Program-made: the position numbers and the translations under genes | The notes under the pieces: model-generated | Told to the model about the DNA's origin: nothing | What the model saw: only the letters and a program-made list of their open reading frames with translations | The model's database searches: none | In this document: one piece after another, positions 58,079-64,000 of the stretch | How the letters are laid out: the number at the start of each line of letters is the position of its first letter | How positions within the stretch are numbered: the stretch's first letter is position 1 | Origin: Nocardia sienata NBRC 100364 | GTDB lineage: Bacteria > Actinomycetota > Actinomycetes > Mycobacteriales > Mycobacteriaceae | DNA length: 64,000 nucleotides | Assembly: GCF_001613205.1 (NCBI RefSeq) | Contig: NZ_BDBX01000049.1 | Span: 1-64,000, forward strand | Reading direction: 5' to 3'

Positions 58079-59596
58079 ATGGCACGCACCTCACGGTCCG
58101 CGGACAAGAAACATTCGGTCGCGCCGCTCGGCGGTCCCTGGCCGGACGAGCCGGCCCCCATGCGACCCCCGACCCCGCTGACCCGCACCGTATCCCTGCG
58201 GTGGCGGGTCACCCTGCTGGCCGCCTCGCTGGTGGCGATCTTCGTGGCGATCACCTCCATCGCTGCCTACGCCATGGTCGCCCGCGCCCTCTACGGGCAG
58301 GTCGACGCGCAGTTGCGGGCGCGCGCCGCCACCATGATCAGTGGCGATATCGACAGCATGGCCTTCCAGTCGCTCGGCGTGGCGACACTGTTCTCCAACG
58401 ATATCGGGGTCGCGCTGATCTATCCGCCGGCGAACGCGGAGTCCACCCAGCGGGCCGGCCTGCCCGCCTATATTCCGCCACAGCCGACCACCCCGCCCAT
58501 CGGTACCGAGGAGATCGCGGTGGCGCGGGGCACCCGCGAATCGTCGCTGCGCACCTACAACAATCAGCGGGTACTCGCCGAGCGCATGGACTCCGGCGTC
58601 ACGCTGATCATCTCGCAGCGACTGGAACCGACCCGCGAGGTGCTGGACCGGCTGGCCTGGCTGCTGTTCGCAGTCGGCGCCAGCGGTGTCGTCCTCGCCG
58701 CCGGAGCCGGTACCACGGTCGGGCGGACCGGGCTGCGGCCGATCGCCCGGCTGACCGCGGCCACCGAGCGCATCGCGCGCACCGACGATCTCACACCCAT
58801 CCCGGTGACCGGCGACGACGAGCTCGCCCGGCTCACCGAGAGCTTCAACACCATGCTGCGCGCTCTGACCGAATCCCGGGACCGGCAACGGCGGCTGGTC
58901 GCCGACGCCGGCCACGAACTGCGCACCCCACTGACCTCCTTGCGCACGAATATGGAGCTTCTCATCGCCTCGAGCCGTCCCGACGCGCCCGCGATTCCCG
59001 AGGAGGATATGGCCGAACTGCGCTCGGATGTGATGGCACAGATCGAAGAGCTGTCCAACCTGGTCGGCGACCTGGTGGACCTGGCCCGCGAGGACGCCCC
59101 GGAAACCGTGTACGAGCGGGTCGACCTCGGGGAGGTGACCGAACGCGCGCTGGAACGGGTCCGCCGCCGCGGCGCGTCCGATTTCGCCGCCGAATTACGC
59201 CCCTGGTTCGTGTACGGGCACGACGCGGCATTGGAACGCGCGATTCTCAATGTTCTCGACAACGCCGCCAAATGGAACCCGCCCGGCGAACAGGTCCGCG
59301 TACGGATGGCCGAGACGGGCCGCGGGCTCCTGGAATTATCGGTCGACGATGCCGGGCCCGGTATTCCACCCGGCGAACGTGAGCTGGTCTTCGAGCGTTT
59401 CTATCGCACCACCGCCTCGCGCTCCATGCCCGGTTCCGGACTAGGGTTGGCAATCGTGAAGCAGGTCGTGACCAAACACGGCGGCACCATTGCCATCGAT
59501 ACCTCCGAGCGCGGTGGCGCCCTCATACGCATCGTATTGCCGGGTGAAAACCCACCCCCCGAGGAATATCGTCCGGAAAGCGTAGAAAGCGAATAA
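58079..59596 (+). CDS. mprB: Sensor histidine kinase MprB
   Basis: The protein has 505 residues. A ~40-residue cytoplasmic N-terminus precedes helix 1 (VTLLAASLVAIFVAITSIAAY). An extracytoplasmic loop (~65-190) is followed by helix 2 (WLLFAVGASGVVLAAGA), HAMP (~215-265), HisKA with His279 (ADAGHELRTPLTSL), then HATPase_c (NVLDNAAKWNPPG, DAGPGIPPGE, GSGLGLAIV). It senses envelope stress and phosphorylates MprA. It lies 8 nt downstream of mprA. All kinase motifs are intact. Confidence 0.95.
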   Translation: MARTSRSADKKHSVAPLGGPWPDEPAPMRPPTPLTRTVSLRWRVTLLAASLVAIFVAITSIAAYAMVARALYGQVDAQLRARAATMISGDIDSMAFQSLGVATLFSNDIGVALIYPPANAESTQRAGLPAYIPPQPTTPPIGTEEIAVARGTRESSLRTYNNQRVLAERMDSGVTLIISQRLEPTREVLDRLAWLLFAVGASGVVLAAGAGTTVGRTGLRPIARLTAATERIARTDDLTPIPVTGDDELARLTESFNTMLRALTESRDRQRRLVADAGHELRTPLTSLRTNMELLIASSRPDAPAIPEEDMAELRSDVMAQIEELSNLVGDLVDLAREDAPETVYERVDLGEVTERALERVRRRGASDFAAELRPWFVYGHDAALERAILNVLDNAAKWNPPGEQVRVRMAETGRGLLELSVDDAGPGIPPGERELVFERFYRTTASRSMPGSGLGLAIVKQVVTKHGGTIAIDTSERGGALIRIVLPGENPPPEEYRPESVESE

Positions 59597-59794
59597 TTGT
59601 GGAGGGGCCGAAATATTGCTGCTGTGTTTTCGGCGCGTCGCCGCGCGGGGTGGAGGCCCCCTTGGTCTCGCCGTTTCGACCTCGGGACCCGAGCCATCGG
59701 TTCATGCGATGTGCGGTCTGTTTGAGGCGTTCCGTGGGCCGGCCCGGCCTACGGCGGCGGAAGCGCGGCTATGAGCACCGCAATTTAATGCAGC

Positions 59795-59811
59795 TCTCAG
59801 TTCGTTCTCAG
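59795..59811 (+). promoter_or_regulatory. MprA-type direct repeat upstream of pepD
   Basis: TCTCAG at 59795-59800 and 59806-59811, again 11 nt start to start, ~48 nt before the pepD ATG. It matches the mprA upstream repeat in sequence and period, supporting direct MprA control of pepD. Confidence 0.6.
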
Positions 59812-59858
59812 TAGGGGTCGGCAGGCTGGACAGCGGATATGAGCAGAAAAGGGAAACT

Positions 59859-61262
59859 ATGACCGAGGATTTCACCAGTCGGCCGACGGGGCCGGAATCG
59901 GGACCGGTGCCGCCCTCGACCCCGCAGACCGGGCCGCCGTCGGGCCTCGGGCCCGGCGAGTCCACCGGACCCGGTCATGCGCCGGGGACCGGGGCGCCGC
60001 GGTATCCGGGTGGGCCGCAGTTTCCGGATGGCCGACCGGCCGATACCGCCGCGTATCCGGTGGCCGGCGGCTCGTTCGCCGGGCCGCCGCCCGGCGAGTC
60101 CGGGCAGTTCTACGTGGCGGCCGCGCCGCCGCCTCCGCCCCGGAGCCCGGTGCGTACCGGCCTGGTGGCCGGTGCGGTCGCGCTGGCCCTGGTGAGTGGC
60201 GGGATCGGTGGCGCGGTGGGTGCGCTGGTCAGCGATTCGGGTGAGCGGCCGGCGGTGACCAATGCGCTGGACGGACCGGTGCCGAAGGTGCAGAACACCG
60301 CGAATGCGCCGGCCGGCTCGACCCAGGCGGTGGCGCAGCGGGTGCTGCCGTCGGTGGTGATGATCGAGGTGGCCAGTAACCGCGGGCAGGGGGAGGGTTC
60401 CGGGGTGGTGTTGTCCTCGGACGGTTTGATCCTGACCAACAATCATGTCGCGGCCGGGGGTGGCGGGAACGGCGATATGTCGGTGACCTTCTCCGACGGC
60501 AGCACGGCGCAGGCTTCGCTGGTGGGAGCCGATCCGGTTTCCGATCTCGCGGTCATCCGGGCACGCGGGAAAACGGATCTGCAGCCGATCGAACTGGGTA
60601 GTTCGGCGAATCTGCAGGTCGGTCAGCCGGTGGTGGCCATAGGTTCGCCGCTGGGGCTGGCGGGCACGGTGACCACGGGAATCGTCTCGGCGATGAATCG
60701 CCCGGTGTCGACCACCGGGGAGGGCGGCAACGATCCGACCGTGCCGAATCCGGTGATCGACGCGATCCAGACCGATGCCGCGATCAATCCGGGTAATTCC
60801 GGGGGCGCGCTGGTCGACGCCCAGGGCCGGCTGATCGGGATCAATACCGCGATCGCGAGCCTGGGGTCCTCGGGTGCGGGGGGTCAGCAGAGCGGTTCGA
60901 TCGGGCTCGGGTTCGCGATCCCGGTGGATCAGGCGCGCCGGGTCGCCGACGAGTTGATCGAGAGCGGTCACGCAACGTATGCGCAGATCGGGATGACAGT
61001 GCAGCGGGACGAGTCGGTGCACGGTGCGCGGGTCCTCGATGTCACGCCGAACGGTCCGGCGGCCGCGGCGGGGATTCCGTCCGGGTCCATCGTGACCCGG
61101 TTGGACGACCGCACGATCGATTCCGGTGACGCGCTGGTCGCCGCGGTGCGGTCGAAGCAGCCGGGAGACAGGGTGACAGTGACGTATACCGATGAACGCG
61201 GTGGAAATACCCGTACGGCCGAGGTGACCCTCGCCGCCGCCGCGGTGGAAGGAGGCCGATGA
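59859..61262 (+). CDS. pepD: HtrA-type serine protease PepD
   Basis: The protein has 467 residues. An acidic Pro/Gly-rich cytoplasmic N-terminus (~1-95) precedes one membrane helix (~101-122). A trypsin-like domain with catalytic His196 (TNNHV), Asp229 (SDLAV) and Ser314 (NPGNSGGAL) follows, then a PDZ domain (~370-460). It degrades misfolded envelope proteins and in mycobacteria is part of the MprAB/SigE stress network. It starts at ATG 59859 with AAAAGGGAAAC as RBS. The stop overlaps the moaB2 start (ATGA), so the two genes are coupled. Confidence 0.96.
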   Translation: MTEDFTSRPTGPESGPVPPSTPQTGPPSGLGPGESTGPGHAPGTGAPRYPGGPQFPDGRPADTAAYPVAGGSFAGPPPGESGQFYVAAAPPPPPRSPVRTGLVAGAVALALVSGGIGGAVGALVSDSGERPAVTNALDGPVPKVQNTANAPAGSTQAVAQRVLPSVVMIEVASNRGQGEGSGVVLSSDGLILTNNHVAAGGGGNGDMSVTFSDGSTAQASLVGADPVSDLAVIRARGKTDLQPIELGSSANLQVGQPVVAIGSPLGLAGTVTTGIVSAMNRPVSTTGEGGNDPTVPNPVIDAIQTDAAINPGNSGGALVDAQGRLIGINTAIASLGSSGAGGQQSGSIGLGFAIPVDQARRVADELIESGHATYAQIGMTVQRDESVHGARVLDVTPNGPAAAAGIPSGSIVTRLDDRTIDSGDALVAAVRSKQPGDRVTVTYTDERGGNTRTAEVTLAAAAVEGGR

Positions 61263-61816
61263 TGCAGAAGGTGGCCGGGGCTGGGCACGCGGCGCTCGCG
61301 ATCGACGCTACGGTGAGCGGTATGGAAATCGATGCTCCTGTTGCGGGGCGTGCACTGGTCGTGGTGGTGGACGATCGAACTGCGCACGGCGGCGAGGATT
61401 CGCTGGGCCCGCTGGTGACCGAACTGCTCACCGAGGCGGGGTTCCTCGTCGACGCGTCCGTTTCGGTGGAGGCCGACGAGGTGGCGATCCGCAACGCGTT
61501 GAATACCGCGGTGATCGGTGGCGTGGACATAGTGATCTCGGTCGGTGGCACCGGTATGTCGCCACGTGATGTCACGCCCGAGGCCACCTCCGAGGTGCTC
61601 GACCGGGATCTGCCCGGGATCAGTGAGGCGTTGCGGGCGTCGGGACGGGTGGCCGGTTCGCTGGATGCCGGGCTTTCCCGTGGGCTGGCCGGCATCTCGG
61701 GAAGCACCTTGGTGGTGAATCTGCCGGGTACCCGGGCCGCGATCCGCGACGGAATGGCGACGCTCGGACCGCTGGCGAGCCGGGTGATCGGTGAGCTGTC
61801 CGGGCTGCTGGAATGA
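61259..61816 (+). CDS. moaB2: MogA/MoaB family molybdopterin protein (MoaB2-like)
   Basis: This 185-residue protein has the MoCF-biosynthesis fold: ALVVVVDDRT, SVGGTGMSPRDVTPEATSEVL, GLSRGLAGISGSTLVVNLPG. The GGTG and SP-D signatures bind molybdopterin for adenylation or metal insertion. Orthologue of Rv0984 by position (mprAB-pepD-moaB2). The ATG overlaps the pepD stop. Whether it is catalytically active or has a stress role is unknown. The first ~28 residues are a poorly conserved extension. Confidence 0.92.
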   Translation: MMQKVAGAGHAALAIDATVSGMEIDAPVAGRALVVVVDDRTAHGGEDSLGPLVTELLTEAGFLVDASVSVEADEVAIRNALNTAVIGGVDIVISVGGTGMSPRDVTPEATSEVLDRDLPGISEALRASGRVAGSLDAGLSRGLAGISGSTLVVNLPGTRAAIRDGMATLGPLASRVIGELSGLLE

Positions 61817-61831
61817 GCCGGAGCGGGCAGT

Positions 61832-62026
61832 ATGAGTGAGGGCCAGACCCCTGAGGTCCCCCGTCGGGCGAACCGCCGGACGGGGGATCCGGCGCGTCTG
61901 GACCGGATTTTCGGTGAGGTACTGCCGTCCACCACGCGTGACGAGCGGGACGACGGCGCGGTATCCGGTGCCGACGACGACTGGTGGCGTTCGCAGGTGC
62001 CACCGCATCACGGGGGGACCGGGTGA
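61832..62026 (+). CDS. Small acidic protein, last gene of pepD operon
   Basis: This 64-residue product starts MSEGQTPEVPRRANRRTG, continues RLDRIFGEVLPSTTRDERDD and ends DDDWWRSQVPPHHGG. It sits 15 nt after moaB2 with GGAG ahead of the ATG, and Trp and His near the C-terminus give it a non-random look. I recall similar short proteins after moaB in nocardiae and rhodococci, but no function is known. It is hydrophilic, with no signal or membrane segment. Confidence 0.65.
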   Translation: MSEGQTPEVPRRANRRTGDPARLDRIFGEVLPSTTRDERDDGAVSGADDDWWRSQVPPHHGGTG

Positions 62027-62057
62027 TTACGGAAATGGCTTGTCGCCCAACGCTTTT

Positions 62058-62078
62058 CGCCTGAATACTGGTCAGGCG
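62058..62078 (+). terminator. Terminator-like hairpin after the pepD operon
   Basis: CGCCTGA-ATACTGG-TCAGGCG forms a 7-bp stem with a 7-nt loop 32 nt after the small-gene stop, followed by TAGTTTC. A second weak hairpin, CCCG-GCGT-CGGG at 62160-62171, is followed by TTTTT. Confidence 0.5.
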
Positions 62079-62286
62079 TAGTTTCTGCGGAGAAAACGGA
62101 AGGCCCGAATTTATCCGAAAATGTCCGGTATCCAATGGGCAAGATTATAATGTCCCGCTCCCGGCGTCGGGTTTTTGTAGGGGGCTTCTCTTTTTGCGAT
62201 TTCTTGACGCGGGATTTCCGCACCCGGCGACCGGCCCGGATGCCGGCACCTGCGTTTACCTACCGGTTCGCGCCACTTCGCATTCG

Positions 62287-62306
62287 AATGTGACTTGAAT
62301 CACATT
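62287..62306. promoter_or_regulatory. Perfect Crp/Cmr-type palindrome upstream of porins
   Basis: AATGTGA-CTTGAA-TCACATT has 7-bp perfect arms and fits TGTGA-N6-TCACA exactly. It lies 267 nt before the first porin ATG in an AT-rich context, with TATAGC just downstream. It suggests cAMP-linked control of outer-membrane permeability. Confidence 0.6.
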
Positions 62307-62572
62307 AACGTATAGCGAAAGCACCCTTTGTCCCACCTGTTGTCGACCGTTTAATCTCGGCTTCGTCGACCGCCGCAATGGCGGTCCGGTGTGGTTTCCG
62401 TTCGTGGATCCTGCCGGTCGCATTGGTGTGCATTGTCCGATTTGTGGCGTTGCACCGAAATTACAACAGGTCACCTGTAGGTAACAAACGAGCGAAACAC
62501 TGGTCGGAGCCGGCGAGTCAGCTGTCCGAGTCTCGTAGGCCATGCTGTTTGTTCGACATGATGAGGGGAAAT

Positions 62573-63247
62573 ATGAGCGAGAACCGCACCGACGGTGTAC
62601 GTAACGGCGCCAGGATCGCGGGTGTCGGTGCCGCGGCCGCCGTCGCCGTGGGCCTGTTGTCGGTGGGCGCCGCGAATGCCGATGCCTTCGTGGCGCTGCC
62701 CGACGGTCAGAAGGCCGGCCCGGGAGTGACCCTCACCCGTACGGGTGAGCATGCCGTCGTTTCGCCCTCCATGGCGGCCAACGGCGCGGGCCGGGTGGTC
62801 TGGGTCTCCGGAAACGCCATTGCCGATGTCGCAGTCACGCCCGAAGGCGAACCGGGTCCGAACAACGGCCCGACCGGGGCGGACGGGACCAACAACTCGT
62901 CCACGCACGGCACTTCCCAGCTCAACACCGGCTATATCGTCGGCTGCCAGGTGAGTATCGGAGAGGACGCGATCGGCCTGGGCGGATCGCTGGGCCTGTC
63001 CCTCGACGGCGGTAGCCTCGGTGGCTCCGTCGGCGTCGAATTGGGCCCGGGCGAAGTGGAATTCGTGCAGATCGACTTCAAGGACATCACCAAGCCCGGC
63101 AGGTACTCGGTGGAGTACCAGGACGCCGAGATCGAGATCCAGGGTTGCGCGGGTTACGCGCAGGCGCGGTCGTACACGGTGGTCGAGATCATCGGCGACC
63201 ATTACTCGAAGACCACGCTGTACGGCCAGCCGTTCAGCATCGGCTGA
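62573..63247 (+). CDS. MspA family porin 1
   Basis: This 224-residue protein has a signal peptide (RIAGVGAAAAVAVGLLSVGAANA, cut before DAFVALPDG). The MspA fold follows: VTLTRTGEHAVVSPSMAAN, then GYIVGCQVSIG and a late GCAGYAQARSYTVVEI with Cys in the usual places, ending YGQPFSIG. MspA porins form octameric channels through the mycolic-acid outer membrane. A Gly/Asn-rich loop at ~93-115 is longer than in the second porin. The ATG at 62573 with GAGGGG upstream is chosen over two closely spaced upstream ATGs. The second porin follows 73 nt later. Confidence 0.92.
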   Translation: MSENRTDGVRNGARIAGVGAAAAVAVGLLSVGAANADAFVALPDGQKAGPGVTLTRTGEHAVVSPSMAANGAGRVVWVSGNAIADVAVTPEGEPGPNNGPTGADGTNNSSTHGTSQLNTGYIVGCQVSIGEDAIGLGGSLGLSLDGGSLGGSVGVELGPGEVEFVQIDFKDITKPGRYSVEYQDAEIEIQGCAGYAQARSYTVVEIIGDHYSKTTLYGQPFSIG

Positions 63248-63320
63248 GCTGCCGCGCCCGTCCACGTCGCATCGAATCTCTCTCGCGCACTCCGCGAGCT
63301 CTCCCAAGGGTGTAACTCTC

Positions 63321-63986
63321 ATGATCAACCGTAAGAAACTGGCGCGCCTGGCCGGCCTCGGCGCCGCCACCACCATCGCGATGGGCCTGTTCTCCACCGG
63401 AGCGGCCAGTGCCGATACCTTCGTGCCGTTGCCGGGCGGCGAACTCGTCAAGACGCTGTCCGACGGCACGGTGGTGACCGTACGCATGGTCGGTGAGTCG
63501 GCGACCATCAGTCCGTCCATGGGCGCCACCCCGGTGCACCGCAACGCGTGGGCCTCCGGTAGCGCGCAGGTCGAGATCGCCGGCGGCGAGGACGTGGGCG
63601 GCAAGATCTACCCCGGCTATGTCGTGGGCTGCCAGGTCAATATCGACGGCGGCGGTGCCGAGGGTGGTGCCGGTGCCGATGTGGATACCGAAGGCGCCGT
63701 GAGCCCGAGCGCCGAAACCGGTGGAAACCTCACGATCGGCCCCGGTCAGGCGAAGTCGTTCTACATCCTCGATATCGAGGAACCGGACGACTACGGTAGC
63801 GAGGACCACGCTACCAACAACAGTTTCCAGGGCAACAGCGGCTCGGTGACCTGGTCCGATCAGACCATCGGCCTCAGTGGCTGCGGCGGTTACGCGCAGG
63901 CCCGCTCGTTTGTCAAAGTCGAGGTGGAAACCGAGAACGTGATCACCTTCGTCACGCTGTGGGGTCAGCCGTTCAGCCTCGGCTGA
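63321..63986 (+). CDS. MspA family porin 2
   Basis: This 221-residue protein has a signal peptide (LARLAGLGAATTIAMGLFSTGAASA, cut before DTFVPLPGG) and the same core as porin 1: ISPSMGATPVHRNAWASGSAQV, YVVGCQVNIDGGG, SGCGGYAQARSFVKVEV, WGQPFSLG. It is a tandem paralogue, probably forming a homo- or hetero-oligomeric channel with porin 1. An acidic insert (SEDHATNNSFQGNSG, ~160-180) distinguishes it. AAGGG precedes ATG 63321. It is complete within the window. Confidence 0.93.
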   Translation: MINRKKLARLAGLGAATTIAMGLFSTGAASADTFVPLPGGELVKTLSDGTVVTVRMVGESATISPSMGATPVHRNAWASGSAQVEIAGGEDVGGKIYPGYVVGCQVNIDGGGAEGGAGADVDTEGAVSPSAETGGNLTIGPGQAKSFYILDIEEPDDYGSEDHATNNSFQGNSGSVTWSDQTIGLSGCGGYAQARSFVKVEVETENVITFVTLWGQPFSLG

Positions 63987-64000
63987 TATCCGGCCCGACA

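Larger units (their letters stand above)
62027..62572. other. Intergenic region before the porin genes
   Basis: About 550 nt without a convincing gene, AT-richer than its neighbours. It holds the hairpins that end the pepD operon, then the Crp-type palindrome (62287-62306), and then presumed promoters of the porin genes. TATAGC occurs at 62311-62316, close after the palindrome. An open frame overlaps the porin upstream of its ATG but looks non-coding. Confidence 0.5.

Overview
The window is about 64 kb of high-GC chromosomal DNA from a mycolic-acid actinobacterium, most likely Nocardia. The evidence is two MspA-type porin genes, an mprA-mprB-pepD-moaB2 block, and a run of genes whose order matches the Mycobacterium tuberculosis Rv0946c-Rv0957 region (pgi, chorismate mutase, uvrD1/pcrA, M23 peptidase, sucC, sucD, Rv0954-like, perM, purN, purH). 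No rRNA, tRNA or CRISPR array was recognised.

Layout. 1-9.5 kb: the 3' end of a large NRPS gene (partial A-PCP, C-A-PCP-E, C-A-PCP-TE). 9.6-16 kb: small housekeeping and accessory genes (mycothiol-dependent isomerase family, Uma2 nuclease, K+ channel, Fpg/Nei glycosylase, carboxylesterase plus flavin oxidoreductase). 16.1-16.75 kb: a decayed TnpB gene. 16.8-19.8 kb: DUF2630, cobF, thyA-folA and a cupin. 19.8-21.6 kb: a DyP peroxidase with its encapsulin shell. 21.7-26.8 kb: a PH-like membrane protein, a secreted lipase, an AidB-like acyl-CoA dehydrogenase and a condensation-fold acyltransferase. 26.8 kb: pgi.

The most unusual segment is 28.6-31.5 kb on the minus strand: two near-identical 38-residue peptides, a ThiF/E1-like adenylating enzyme with an N-terminal PqqD-like peptide-binding domain, and an M50-like membrane protease that also has a PqqD-like domain. 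A terminator follows. Together they look like a compact, possibly undescribed RiPP (modified peptide) system, set between pgi and the chorismate mutase/uvrD1 genes.

31.7-46.3 kb carries core metabolism and cell-wall genes: gabD, chorismate mutase, pcrA, an M23 peptidase, sucCD, a Gln/Tyr-rich membrane protein, perM, and purN-purH. purN appears to start at a CTG codon. 46.4-48.1 kb holds three related small secreted proteins and a lipoprotein. 48.2-51.1 kb is a divergent zinc-starvation locus: rpmB-rpmG-rpsN-rpsR paralogues lacking zinc ligands on one strand, and mrf-rpmE-rpmF on the other, with Zur-like boxes between. 51.3-57 kb is a conservon (cvnA-D) with a degenerate MHYT membrane protein and a coiled-coil membrane protein. 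57.4-62 kb is mprA-mprB, then pepD-moaB2 and a small gene, with matching MprA-type repeats before mprA and pepD. 62.6-64 kb has two tandem MspA porins behind a perfect Crp-type palindrome.
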